From: Alcanivorax limicola
GTDB lineage: Bacteria; Pseudomonadota; Gammaproteobacteria; Pseudomonadales; Alcanivoracaceae
Reading direction: 5' to 3'
DNA length: 64,000 bases
Assembly: GCF_019931215.1 (NCBI RefSeq)
Contig: NZ_JAIOUB010000004.1
Span: forward strand, 310,001-374,000
Shown here: one piece after another, positions 44,915-54,035 of the stretch
How the letters are laid out: each line of letters starts with the position of its first letter
How positions within the stretch are numbered: the first letter of the stretch is position 1
Notes under the pieces: model-generated
Told to the model about the DNA's origin: nothing
Database searches by the model: none
The model's input: only the letters and a program-made list of their open reading frames with translations
Translations under genes and position numbers: made by a program

Positions 44915-46470
44915 TCCTCTGCCTCCATCTCCAGGTAAAGCCTTAGCGCATTGGCGACAAACGCCATCTGGCGCTGAGGCTTGTCGGCGTGCAGTGGCAG
45001 CATCGACAAAAAGAGCAATATCATATGCGGATAGATATCCTTTATCGCTACGCGATCTCCAAGAAACTTTCTCGCAGAGAAAGCACTCTGAACCTCTTCC
45101 ACTCTTCTCTCCACATGGATACCAAGATGAAGCTCATACATGCCACTCTGCTCAAGCTGAATCGCATCCGCGACAATAAAGTCATATAACCCGAGCACAG
45201 AATGCGACAACTTGGCCAAGTCGTAACGCAAGTCACCGTATATTGTCATCTCGCCATCCACGTTGGCACCGCGCGGATCAATGACCTTGATATCACCCGC
45301 ACGCCCATCAAAAAGAATATTGCTGAAGCACAGGTCACCATGCAGCATCCCGGGGGCCGGCTTCCCGCGCTGCACCCGATCAATGCATTCAGCGGCAATA
45401 GCCCTCAAAGACGGAGTAGCTTCGCCGGCGTATACCATAGAATGGTCAATATCGAAATCTCGCTGCGCCGAGAAATCCGCAAGGCGCTTCCAGGTCTTTT
45501 CTCCGAAAAGCCGATCTGTATCACTTTGAATCACTTCCATACCCGCCGGATCGACCGCCGCGGCGCAGGCATCAAGAAACTGATCAATCCGGGAGAATAT
45601 GTTATCCCAGAAGAACGGCGGATTCCTTCCGTGTACATAAAGTTCGTTGAGCGGTGGAAGGTACAGGTACTCCAGTGAATAGAATGGTCGGCCGTCGCTC
45701 TCACCACACTCCAGAAGCTGCGGACAATATCGTCTGATGGACGGCGGCACATTGTTATACCAGTAGATCTCGGACCGGATCTTGCGTTCATCACTGCCCG
45801 ACTTGCGCACCTCGCCGCAGTCAATATGAAGCTCATTGAACGAACGTTCTGTAGTCATCCTGGCCCTGGACGCATAGTAGGTATTGACGTGGCCGAGATC
45901 GAGCCATTGCCCTACAGCGATTCTCTCGAGGGGACGTTCCGAGCCATATGCATGCACCGCACGCCCGAAATCACAGCGAGAAAGTGTCAATGTCCTGGCC
46001 AGAAGTCGCACATCTGAGAATGAGAAAAACCCGCTCCAGACCGTTTCACTCTTACCCCCAATGGACTCGACTTCCCAGTTGTAATCATTCTGTGTTGCTG
46101 ACACTGCAATGACATCCTTGCCACCCGGAATATCGTAGATCAACGTGTCGCCGTGAAGTATCCGAAGCTGGTCATCGTAGCGACCGACGCTATTTATGAC
46201 ATACAGCACCGCTTCCGCCAGGCTGACATTGTCAGGCACACGAACGATGTCAGCAGATGCACAGGAGAACCGTTCTGCGTCCGCCTCGGACAGTGGAAAG
46301 CTTTCCGGCAGCGAAACATGTATGGATTCCTCCGGGAAAGCAGCATTCAACTCTCCCAGTTGATGCTCGTAAAGACGTCGATTCCCGATCGGCAGCATGC
46401 ACGGCGGTATTGCGCCAAACTCGGACCTGAACTCATGACCAATATAGGCGGCAGATGTGACGACAATCAT
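44911..46470 (-). CDS. Fusion of nucleotidyltransferase-like and APH-type kinase domains
   Basis: 519 residues. Residues 1 to about 230 resemble an NDP-sugar pyrophosphorylase (VVTSAAYIGHEFRSEFGAIPPCMLPIGNRRLYEHQL, then RILHGDTLIYD), but the glycine-rich loop is atypical, so it may be catalytically weak. The C-terminal half is an aminoglycoside/choline-kinase-like fold with the catalytic loop HGDLCFSN (Asp379) and the metal site DPRG (Asp398). Kinase plus nucleotidyltransferase in one chain suggests phosphorylation and then activation of the same molecule. It overlaps both neighbours by four bases. Confidence 0.7.
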   Translation of the reverse strand: MIVVTSAAYIGHEFRSEFGAIPPCMLPIGNRRLYEHQLGELNAAFPEESIHVSLPESFPLSEADAERFSCASADIVRVPDNVSLAEAVLYVINSVGRYDDQLRILHGDTLIYDIPGGKDVIAVSATQNDYNWEVESIGGKSETVWSGFFSFSDVRLLARTLTLSRCDFGRAVHAYGSERPLERIAVGQWLDLGHVNTYYASRARMTTERSFNELHIDCGEVRKSGSDERKIRSEIYWYNNVPPSIRRYCPQLLECGESDGRPFYSLEYLYLPPLNELYVHGRNPPFFWDNIFSRIDQFLDACAAAVDPAGMEVIQSDTDRLFGEKTWKRLADFSAQRDFDIDHSMVYAGEATPSLRAIAAECIDRVQRGKPAPGMLHGDLCFSNILFDGRAGDIKVIDPRGANVDGEMTIYGDLRYDLAKLSHSVLGLYDFIVADAIQLEQSGMYELHLGIHVERRVEEVQSAFSARKFLGDRVAIKDIYPHMILLFLSMLPLHADKPQRQMAFVANALRLYLEMEAEE

Positions 46471-46838
46471 CTTTCTTTCTCCAGAAGCGTCACTATTTCG
46501 TCGTAGCTCATGCTGACAAACTCGGACGGCCTGATCGCCTTGTCATCCACATAAAAACCATCATGCCCACACCAGGGCTTCCCCACATGGATTTCGTCAT
46601 AAGGCACATCATGGCGATCCAGCCATGTGACCAGCCCGGGGAGTGTATTGGCGTTTATCTTTCCAATGTTTCCGTCATAAGTTCTCATGTTACGGCTGGT
46701 GTGAAGCACGATCTGGAACCCCATGAATCGGTATTCATGGAGCTCCCGAACAACCGCGTCTCGTGGAACCGAGATATCATACTTTCCGCCTTCTGTGCGG
46801 CATATCGTGTCATCAACATCCACTACCAGCCGTTTCAT
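46467..46838 (-). CDS. Small HAD-family phosphatase, capsule/LPS-type
   Basis: 123 residues. The N-terminal VVDVDDTIC gives the HAD DxD (Asp7, Asp9), and QIVLHTSRNMRTYDGNIGKIN and GFYVDDKAIRP provide the second and later motifs. There is no cap domain, as in small polysaccharide-cluster HAD enzymes. ATG 46838 has AAGGAG five bases upstream; upstream in-frame residues are not conserved. It starts the overlapping three-gene cassette. Confidence 0.75.
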   Translation of the reverse strand: MKRLVVDVDDTICRTEGGKYDISVPRDAVVRELHEYRFMGFQIVLHTSRNMRTYDGNIGKINANTLPGLVTWLDRHDVPYDEIHVGKPWCGHDGFYVDDKAIRPSEFVSMSYDEIVTLLEKER

Positions 46839-46904
46839 GGGACTCCTTGATCTCGCTTCATTCCTTACAATTCTGCGACCATCGCCCTGCAAGTAAATTC
46901 CCCT

Positions 46905-47969
46905 CTAATGGAGATTTCCTGCATCGCCCTTGTACCGGCCATGTCTATGCCGGATTTCCCAGCGCGCCTTCCGGAACAGCAAACGCAGCCTGGTCCTTAT
47001 CCCCGTCTTGATGAAAGAAAAGAACCGAATGATGGATCTACGCGCCGCATACACCCTGTCAAAGTCGAAGCCATCATGATGACTCGCAAACAGATGCTCC
47101 CATCGCTTGAAGGTATAGTATTTGTAATTTTTCTTGTGCCGGAGACGCTCCGGCACATAGAGAGAAAGCATGTCTGGATCCGCAACGATAAAGTTGTCCA
47201 CCAACACCGCATCCGACACTTTCTGATTGGTCATGCCCACGTTCTCGCCCTGATCATATTTGTGGGCAATCTCATCACATAAGCCTGCCCTTGATGCCAA
47301 TCGCGAATAGATTATCTGTTCCACACAGCGTTGCGGCCACGGATACCGGAGATGCTGCCTCGTTCCGGACAGCGCGGGATCCCATCCATAGTCATCAAAG
47401 GGCGGAAGATCCCATAGATGAGCCAGGTCATCCGCCAGACCGAAGTGAATAAAGTCACAAAAGAAGAAGGGCACCTTCAAACCGCGCAAGTACTCCGATG
47501 CCCAATAGTTGGTAATAAGTACTCGCTGATTCAGAATGGCGTACTTGTCATGACGCACCTCGGGCCTCAGGTACTTTTGGTAAACCTGAACCAGGCTGGA
47601 GGAATTCAATATATTGTCGCTCCTCAACTTTACCGCATAACGCGTATTTACCCTGGCAAGTCCATTTCGCACCGAAACCGCCTGCCTGTCCAGATTACGG
47701 ATAATTGGCTCGTCATACCGATCGAATGCGCATACCGTCGGCCCGGGGTCATCAGAAAGCACATTAACGTCCGCCCCGAGGCCCTCCACGGGCTGGCCAC
47801 GCCAGGTGGAGCATATGATCGGCGACCCCGGGAAATACTCGCGAATACTTGCGATGCTTCTTGCCGTTATCCCGTCATCCTGCGGCCTGTCCGGCATACT
47901 CTGCACCGGCCCATGCACCACAAAGGATATCTCTGCGTTACTGATTGATACCTGTTCAGTTTCTCGCAT
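46905..47969 (-). CDS. WavE-family LPS biosynthesis protein, copy 1
   Basis: 354 residues. VSISNAEISFVVHGPVQSMPDRPQDDGITARSIASIREYFPGSPIICSTWRGQPVEGL matches the start of the WavE LPS-synthesis family known from the Vibrio cholerae core region: a glycosyltransferase-like domain that begins as a GT2-type fold. RVNTRYAVKLRSDNIL may hold a DxD-like site. A basic C-terminal tail follows. The ATG at 47969 overlaps the end of the second copy. The sugar it adds is unknown. Confidence 0.75.
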   Translation of the reverse strand: MRETEQVSISNAEISFVVHGPVQSMPDRPQDDGITARSIASIREYFPGSPIICSTWRGQPVEGLGADVNVLSDDPGPTVCAFDRYDEPIIRNLDRQAVSVRNGLARVNTRYAVKLRSDNILNSSSLVQVYQKYLRPEVRHDKYAILNQRVLITNYWASEYLRGLKVPFFFCDFIHFGLADDLAHLWDLPPFDDYGWDPALSGTRQHLRYPWPQRCVEQIIYSRLASRAGLCDEIAHKYDQGENVGMTNQKVSDAVLVDNFIVADPDMLSLYVPERLRHKKNYKYYTFKRWEHLFASHHDGFDFDRVYAARRSIIRFFSFIKTGIRTRLRLLFRKARWEIRHRHGRYKGDAGNLH

Positions 47970-48990
47970 GACGACCCATCGCTCTCCTGTAGGCGAGCTT
48001 CCTCCTGCCCAGCGAGAAAGATGCATTCAGGCGCTTCAGCCAAACGCCATACAGGCGCACAAGCATTCTCATGAGCCTCTCGGAGAAACTGTCTTGCACC
48101 TCGTACTCCGGGTCGCAGTATCTCTGATACAAAGCCTGCCATTCCGCATAGGTATAAAAGCCTGACCGGCCTGTTCGTTTGGCGGTACGCACGCCATGAA
48201 GGAATTTTCTCCCGAGATAGAGGCCGATTCTCTCTGGCTCAGCAACAATGAAATTATTGGCCAGGATCAGCTCCGATTGGCGCAACCGCTTCTCGTCACC
48301 ATCAAGCAGGTGTGCCAGGGAGGCCGGAACATGTTTGTTCACAAAACGCAGAAAGAGATCTTGCGTGGCGTCGCGTGGATACTCCGGGGCGCCAGGATAG
48401 TATGGTTGCCCGGCAGCCAGAAATGATCCATCAGCGTCAAGATCATCGAAAAGCGGCAGATCCCACAGGTTCAGCACGTCTTCTGCAAGGCCAAACGCAA
48501 AAAAATCGCTCGCATGAAACAGAACGCGACGCCCTTTGGCAAATTTCCGGGTAAAGGTATTAGCAAGTACGACGCGCTCGCGCAGCCAGCACATGTCAGC
48601 ACATCGCTTCGTGAACCGTTGCTGAAGGTCAATGAAGCCGCTTCCCAGCAGAGCATTATCGCTGCGAAGCTTCATCGCATAGGGCGTGGATACGCGCCGC
48701 AATCCCTGAACGGTAGAAACAATCTGCCGATTATGATTCAGCCTGCGAGCAGCGCCGTCTTTCCTGTAGGATACGATATTTCCGCCGGGATCAGGATTGA
48801 GGATCAGCTCATCGTAGTCGAGACCGCTGAGCTCCTGACCCTCCCAGGTAGAGAGAATGAGACATGCACGAGGAAGGTGGTGCCTGACGGACGCCAGACA
48901 ACGCTGCGTTATACCATCTTCCTGAGGTCGGCCCCGGAATGTATGAACCGGCCCCTGCACCACAACTGTGACATCTCTACTGGAAATCAT
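47956..48990 (-). CDS. WavE-family LPS biosynthesis protein, copy 2
   Basis: 344 residues, paralogous to the gene directly downstream: DVTVVVQGPVHTFRGRPQEDGITQRCLASVRHHLPRACLILSTWEGQELSGL aligns block for block with it, as do RVSTPYAMKLRSDNALL and DLWDLPLFDD-like stretches. ATG 48990 has AAGGGAGG about five bases upstream, the best ribosome-binding site of this stretch. It probably arose by tandem duplication followed by divergence, so the two may add successive or alternative residues. Confidence 0.75.
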   Translation of the reverse strand: MISSRDVTVVVQGPVHTFRGRPQEDGITQRCLASVRHHLPRACLILSTWEGQELSGLDYDELILNPDPGGNIVSYRKDGAARRLNHNRQIVSTVQGLRRVSTPYAMKLRSDNALLGSGFIDLQQRFTKRCADMCWLRERVVLANTFTRKFAKGRRVLFHASDFFAFGLAEDVLNLWDLPLFDDLDADGSFLAAGQPYYPGAPEYPRDATQDLFLRFVNKHVPASLAHLLDGDEKRLRQSELILANNFIVAEPERIGLYLGRKFLHGVRTAKRTGRSGFYTYAEWQALYQRYCDPEYEVQDSFSERLMRMLVRLYGVWLKRLNASFSLGRRKLAYRRAMGRHARN

Positions 48991-49176
48991 GCGCCTCCCT
49001 TCTGTCACCATACTCCACACCGGAACCGACAACCGGCGGCGCAGGGCCCGCGGCCGACGGATTCGGACGTTGACAGCATAGGAGGTATGAGCGGCTACAG
49101 CATCAGTGACGCACGAGAAATAGCAGTCTTTTACATACGGAATTCTGCCCGGACAGGCATGAAGTAAGCGCGAATA

Positions 49177-50010
49177 CTATGCATCTTTGCGCTTACGCGA
49201 CTTTTCTTCCTGACTCAGTATCCACAACCCCACGTGCTTGTTGAAATTTCCCTGCATGTAATTCATGGCCACGATAAAGCCGATTCGACCATCAAGAAAA
49301 CCACCGCGTAGTACATATATGAGGAAGAACGTCCACAATGCCCTCAGACACACAAGCAACAAGCTGCGGTTGCGCTTCCCTTTTTCAAAGTATTTCTGGC
49401 TACCCAGCCAGGCGTACTTCGCATTCTTGGCCAAAGCATGGCCATAGTCTCTGGCGGTGTAGTGAAGGAGAAAGCCCGGCAGCCGCCCGACCTTTCCCGA
49501 CGAATGTTTGATGGTTTCATGGACCGGAACCAGCGTAAAACTGGCACCCTCCCGCCGGAATAGACGCAGCGGTGCGCGAGCGCTACGACCATGCCTCAAC
49601 CGCTTGCCATGACGAATCACCGCCCACTGGATACGAAAGGCCACTTCGCTGATAGTGTCCTGCGCCAGCAAAGACTCAAGGGCATCTTGCGCCTGTTCAT
49701 CCAGGGCTTCATCGGCGTCGATGGACAACACCCAATCCATGCAGGCATGGTCGAGAGCGCGCTGTTTCTGCACACCGAAGCCAGGCCAGTCTGTCACCCA
49801 GACCTTATCGGTGTACTCTCGGGCAATCGCAACCGTTGCATCTTCACTACCGCTATCCACAACAATAATTTCGTCAGCCAGGCCCGCGACGGAGTCAAGG
49901 CAGGCCCTGACACGATCAGCCTCATTCAGCGTAATAATACAGACTGATAATGTGTGCTTTCGGCTGGATGCCTGAAGGGGGCGTTGGTCAGGAATCTGAC
50001 TGGATGACAT
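49177..50010 (-). CDS. GT2 glycosyltransferase, WaaE/LgtF-like
   Basis: 277 residues. A GT-A fold enzyme: LSVCIITLNEADRVRACLDSVAGLADEIIVVDSGSEDAT is the N-terminal nucleotide-binding block and WVLSIDADEAL carries the DxD-like site. The C-terminal hydrophobic segment (LLLVCLRALWTFFLIYVLRGGFLDG) is typical of WaaE/LgtF core glucosyltransferases that extend heptose I. ATG 50010 has GAGG seven bases upstream. Confidence 0.82.
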   Translation of the reverse strand: MSSSQIPDQRPLQASSRKHTLSVCIITLNEADRVRACLDSVAGLADEIIVVDSGSEDATVAIAREYTDKVWVTDWPGFGVQKQRALDHACMDWVLSIDADEALDEQAQDALESLLAQDTISEVAFRIQWAVIRHGKRLRHGRSARAPLRLFRREGASFTLVPVHETIKHSSGKVGRLPGFLLHYTARDYGHALAKNAKYAWLGSQKYFEKGKRNRSLLLVCLRALWTFFLIYVLRGGFLDGRIGFIVAMNYMQGNFNKHVGLWILSQEEKSRKRKDA

Positions 50011-50154
50011 GCGGAAGCCTCAATAGACGCTAACAAAGGACATAGCAGCTCAACAAAATCCGGCAAGCTGCACAAGGGACCAAGCGTAACATGTCTTTAA
50101 ATTAGCAAAAACCTGAGTGGGAGATACCTCATCAGGCAATCAATGCGGTATGTA

Positions 50155-50958
50155 TCAGCCTGCTAACCAACTGGACACGCCCAGAAGACCAATCATCAGC
50201 ACACCAAGGAGCAACAGGAAGAGCTTCAAGTGCCGGCTATGGCGCTCCACCGCTTCCCTGATATCTCGCTTCTTGCTCCGCATATCCGAAATAGCCCTTC
50301 GCAGCCATGTCGCGAATCGGAAACCCAAAGCATTCCTTTCTTCTTCAGGGAGGTAATGAATCGCTTCCGGGAGGGTATGCAGCAAATGAGCATACTCCAT
50401 GCGCACATTATGTTTCCTGAAGAGCCTCGGGCGTGACAACCTGAAATCAATGAATGCGACACGCCCCCCGGATATCAGAAAGTTAATCGACTTGGGGTCG
50501 CCCCGTGTGTATCCCTTTCCATGCAGCGCCATCAACTCACTGGAGACGTCCTCAGCATCCTCCCTGGAAGCAGGCTCCCCCGGCAGATAGCGGTACATGA
50601 TAAAGCTATCCACAACCACCCCGAAACGACGCCGCTCTGCGGCGAGCACAGCCTCGGGACAGAAAAAGCCAAGCTCTCGCAGTAGCTGATGGCTCTCAAA
50701 AACACGAAAGGACTCCCCATCCCGGAAGAAAGTAAGCACCCGCTCCCACAGCCGTCTATTTCGCTTGCGGGGCACCTTCACGATCAGCCCCTCCGGGGTT
50801 CCATCGCTGACCACGGCAACAAAATTATGTTGATTATTCTTTATTTCCTTGACGACCCTCAGAGAGCCGTTCAGGCAATCATCAACGAGTGCCTGCATCT
50901 CCCGCTCAGGCAGCTCACTCCTGATCCTGTAGTGACGGTAACGGGTTTCAGTAGACAT
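50155..50958 (-). CDS. WaaY/RfaY-like LPS core kinase with C-terminal membrane anchor
   Basis: 267 residues. KGYTRGDPKSINFLI is the kinase catalytic loop (GD..S.NFL in place of HGD..S.N) and VAFIDFRLSRP the metal site, as in the RfaY/WaaY heptose kinases. The last 25 residues (LKLFLLLLGVLMIGLLGVSSWL) form a transmembrane tail not usual for soluble WaaY; this may tether it to the inner membrane. ATG 50958 follows a GGGGAGG site closely. The substrate (heptose or hexose phosphate) is inferred. Confidence 0.72.
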   Translation of the reverse strand: MSTETRYRHYRIRSELPEREMQALVDDCLNGSLRVVKEIKNNQHNFVAVVSDGTPEGLIVKVPRKRNRRLWERVLTFFRDGESFRVFESHQLLRELGFFCPEAVLAAERRRFGVVVDSFIMYRYLPGEPASREDAEDVSSELMALHGKGYTRGDPKSINFLISGGRVAFIDFRLSRPRLFRKHNVRMEYAHLLHTLPEAIHYLPEEERNALGFRFATWLRRAISDMRSKKRDIREAVERHSRHLKLFLLLLGVLMIGLLGVSSWLAG

Positions 50959-51014
50959 ACCTCCCCCCGTTCGATGTTGCAGCAGCACTTCCCAATGACA
51001 TCACATCTCCGGCC

Positions 51015-51980
51015 TTAGGTATCGCTTCTCAGCTTCCTGGTTAATCTCTTATACAAAAATGCTTTTAAATGATGCCGCACAGCAAGAAAGTAAATCAGCT
51101 TTTCGCGCAACCCGCGCCGAGATGGATGACGGTCCACCCATACGAGCCCATCCAGAATATCGCGAAACGCCAGCTTTTCCGGATGAAAGCAATACTGAAG
51201 CCAGGGCTTCCTCTTACCCGTATAGTGAATTATTCCCGGTAATGCAGCCGCCGCCATGAGCTCATTCGTCCCATAACCGCTACCCTCGGGATATCTTCTT
51301 AATGTCTTGTAGATCCCGGCCTGCACATTCCACTTCGGATGCAAACGCAGCCAACGCCCCTGCAGCACAGCATTCAGACTGCATTGATCTACATAGCGTA
51401 GCCTGTGTGCGTTCTGGGCAGCATACTCCGCCACCTGCCAATGCACGCCTTCCGACCGCCACCGCCCCAAGTCCATCAACAGAACACCGGAGTTAAAGTA
51501 CTCAGATCGCGGAATGCCTAACGTCTTGCAGGCCGATCGGGAGAGGTCCTCCACAGCTGCAAGGAGAAAGCCACGAAGATCAGTACTCCAAAGCGCCTCC
51601 AGATCTTGCTTGACCAAGACATCGCCATCCAGATAGATGGCTCTGCTGACACTTTTCGGCAAACACTCACCGAGCAAGATTCGCTGATAGACAGCATGTC
51701 CGAATCGGCCCGCAGGAAGTTTGTCAAAAAGCGAGGCCTTGTCTGCCTCATATATCTGTATCTGCGCACCGTGCGAGTGAATTTCCTTTTCTATCAGCAA
51801 CCTGGTTTCTGCAGACACACCGCTGGATACAAGATGGAAGAAAAGGGCGCCCGGGCGCCGGGCACTGCGTATGGCGGAGAGCATGACCACAGTAGAGAAC
51901 GCGGCATAATTTTCATCACAGCACAACGCCACATGAATAGCGCCATCACCAGGAGCCGCTTTCTCAATCATATCTCTCAC
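51015..51980 (-). CDS. GT8 glycosyltransferase
   Basis: 321 residues. A retaining GT-A enzyme of the LPS galactosyl/glucosyltransferase class. HVALCCDENYAAFSTVVMLSAI is the N-terminal block, RAIYLDGDVLVKQDLEALW carries the DxD metal site, and FNSGVLLMDLGRWR and IHYTGKRKPW are conserved family blocks. GTG 51980 has GGAGG ten bases upstream; an ATG at 51971 is an alternative. A polar C-terminal tail may associate with the membrane. Confidence 0.88.
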   Translation of the reverse strand: MRDMIEKAAPGDGAIHVALCCDENYAAFSTVVMLSAIRSARRPGALFFHLVSSGVSAETRLLIEKEIHSHGAQIQIYEADKASLFDKLPAGRFGHAVYQRILLGECLPKSVSRAIYLDGDVLVKQDLEALWSTDLRGFLLAAVEDLSRSACKTLGIPRSEYFNSGVLLMDLGRWRSEGVHWQVAEYAAQNAHRLRYVDQCSLNAVLQGRWLRLHPKWNVQAGIYKTLRRYPEGSGYGTNELMAAAALPGIIHYTGKRKPWLQYCFHPEKLAFRDILDGLVWVDRHPSRRGLREKLIYFLAVRHHLKAFLYKRLTRKLRSDT

Positions 51981-52061
51981 AATATCTTCACCTCCATCTC
52001 CAGAAGACCAACACTGACATGCCAGAGCGGATCATGGGAAAAATTGCGCAACAGATGTTAT

Positions 52062-53015
52062 CTAGTGCCCGTCAATCCTTCTGTATGGCTCAGGCAATTT
52101 GTCAAGTACACCGCGAATATCGCCTTCGGTCTGCGCAATTTTCCTTATGGCAGAATAGAAAAAAGCCCCTGATTTCTCTCTATTTACGGGATATAAAAGC
52201 GCTGCGGCAGTGAGTAAAATGGCAGCTTTGGCAAATCGCTCAATACACCGCAATGACAAACCAGCATAAGCGCGGAAAGCACCTTTCTGCTCCACCCTCA
52301 TTCTCGCATTATGCGCATTGACCCGCATGGTTCTCTCATACTGCCATTTCAGGGTAACCCTTGATCTCGGCACTTCCTCCCTGACAATAGCAGCCTTTAC
52401 AAACGCAGCAGTTCTACCGAAACGCAACGCCTCGGAAAAATAGGCCTTATCACTGCCCCCTGTATAGCGGAGCCTCTCATCAAAACGAAGCCCCAACCCA
52501 TCTGGAGCAGCGATATCAGCGCGCATGAATGTGTTGTACGTATATACCTGATCCAGGCATGCGCCTGTTTCACTACAATGTTTGCCTTCCCTCATCATCC
52601 AGGACGGTGTTTCAGGCGGATATTCATACCGGACTGGCCCCATAAATATCTCTGCCCCGTATTCCCGCACAGCAGCGCAATAGGCCTCGACCCAGCCAGC
52701 TTCAGCCACTTCATCATCATCTATAAAAGCTATCCAGTCTGCCCCCATCTTCAATGCAGTATCGAGCGCTCGGTTGCGTGCAAATGGTATACCCCGCTCT
52801 GACTCCATCTCGTAATGAAGCCTTACGCCTGATTCATCCTGGAAATCATCGACTACAGATTGTGCGGAGCGGGATTGATCATTATCCACGACGATAATGA
52901 CTGCACTGTAGCCTGCGGGAACCTTCTGCCCCACCAATGAAGCGAGGCAGCGCCTCAACATTTCAGGACGGCCCAGCGTACATACTGTGATGCATATCTT
53001 CTGCACCCTGTTCAT
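52062..53015 (-). CDS. GT2 glycosyltransferase
   Basis: 317 residues. ICITVCTLGRPEMLRRCLASL, VDNDQSRSA and WIAFIDDDEVAEAGWVEAY (the DDD metal site) are GT-A family 2 blocks. A hydrophobic C-terminal segment (FAKAAILLTAAALLYPV) may be a membrane contact. Its place between GT8 and sulfotransferase genes fits LPS core or O-unit assembly. ATG 53015 has GGGAG upstream. The sugar is unknown. Confidence 0.85.
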   Translation of the reverse strand: MNRVQKICITVCTLGRPEMLRRCLASLVGQKVPAGYSAVIIVVDNDQSRSAQSVVDDFQDESGVRLHYEMESERGIPFARNRALDTALKMGADWIAFIDDDEVAEAGWVEAYCAAVREYGAEIFMGPVRYEYPPETPSWMMREGKHCSETGACLDQVYTYNTFMRADIAAPDGLGLRFDERLRYTGGSDKAYFSEALRFGRTAAFVKAAIVREEVPRSRVTLKWQYERTMRVNAHNARMRVEQKGAFRAYAGLSLRCIERFAKAAILLTAAALLYPVNREKSGAFFYSAIRKIAQTEGDIRGVLDKLPEPYRRIDGH

Positions 53016-53068
53016 AGTCACTCCCGGCGCAGATCGACCTCAAGATTGGGCCCACCCCCAAAGATTGG

Positions 53069-53923
53069 CTAGGCCAGCCACAAGCCGCCATCATAGCCGA
53101 ACTTTTCTGCAAGAGGGCGAGTCCGCTCAAGGATCTTCTCTGCACAATCATCGGTCAAGCTGTCACGCCACTTTCCGTTATTCACTCTAATCTCGGCTCT
53201 GACCTGACCCTGCCGAATTTTCATATTTCCTTGCAAGGCACTCACATCGTACACCGTATTTCCAGCAGCCAGAACGCTTTCCGAACGTACGATTCCAATG
53301 AAATCAGAAACCTCAGAAAAAACCCTCATCGGATCAGAAGTCAGATTTTCATACCTTACAACTTTTACGCGCCTATCTGGCTGTATCTTCAGAAGCGCTT
53401 CATTATCATAGAGCCAGCGCTCTACGCTATATTCGATATCAGCAAACCGCTTGTAAAGCGACGCGATGTTATCCAAAGGGTTCCTCACCATTGCGACCAC
53501 TTTGAAATTATCCGTCAGAGACGCCATTCTTTCGACAAGATGGATATGCTTTGGCGTTTTCTCGAGCACGACCTTCTTATTCAGATGCTCACAAAAGTAG
53601 AACCATTCATCGATGATTCGTGATGCAGCGGACAGAGAGTTTCTGTTAGGGAATAGCAGCCTGGTTTCACGCCCGATCGCCAGAACGTCCGGATGATTCC
53701 CCAGCCTCGCAGAGATTAGAGTGGTGCCGCTATGGCCACAGCCAACCACCAGCACGATAGGGGGAGATGAGTCGCCGTGGGGAATATTTCGCGACAGCAA
53801 GTCCTCGAGCTTTCTTGCCGCCACCTTCTTCATGAGCTGGGCATACTTGCCCAGCTTCATATGATGATCCACCTGATACTTTACTTTCATCTCAAAAAAC
53901 CAGATCGCAACTCGGATTGCCAT
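53069..53923 (-). CDS. PAPS-dependent sulfotransferase
   Basis: About 284 residues. IVLVVGCGHSGTTLISARLGNHPDVLA is the 5'-phosphosulfate loop and FKVVAMVRNPLDNIASLYKRF the 3'-phosphate-binding region of sulfotransferases; VLEKTPKHI is also typical. No signal peptide is clear, although the first about 15 residues are hydrophobic (IRVAIWFFE), which may anchor it. Starts at 53935 (TTG), 53923 (ATG) and 53890 (ATG) all lack good ribosome-binding sites; 53923 is used. Its presence here suggests a sulfated surface sugar; that is inference. Confidence 0.72.
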   Translation of the reverse strand: MAIRVAIWFFEMKVKYQVDHHMKLGKYAQLMKKVAARKLEDLLSRNIPHGDSSPPIVLVVGCGHSGTTLISARLGNHPDVLAIGRETRLLFPNRNSLSAASRIIDEWFYFCEHLNKKVVLEKTPKHIHLVERMASLTDNFKVVAMVRNPLDNIASLYKRFADIEYSVERWLYDNEALLKIQPDRRVKVVRYENLTSDPMRVFSEVSDFIGIVRSESVLAAGNTVYDVSALQGNMKIRQGQVRAEIRVNNGKWRDSLTDDCAEKILERTRPLAEKFGYDGGLWLA

Positions 53924-54035
53924 TCTGGAGACCAACAGCCATCCGTGCTCTTAATTGGGGGGAAGCCGTACTTTGCCGCCCCGGGATATCCCTCTCAGCC
54001 TGGGTGGTTTTTCTCATTAGCGAGCAGGCGCCGCA

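Noticed and set aside
49164-49196. Terminator after the WaaE-like gene
   Set aside because: An 8-bp repeat GTAAGCGC/GCGCTTAC exists, but the loop is 17 bases and no T run follows on the minus strand.
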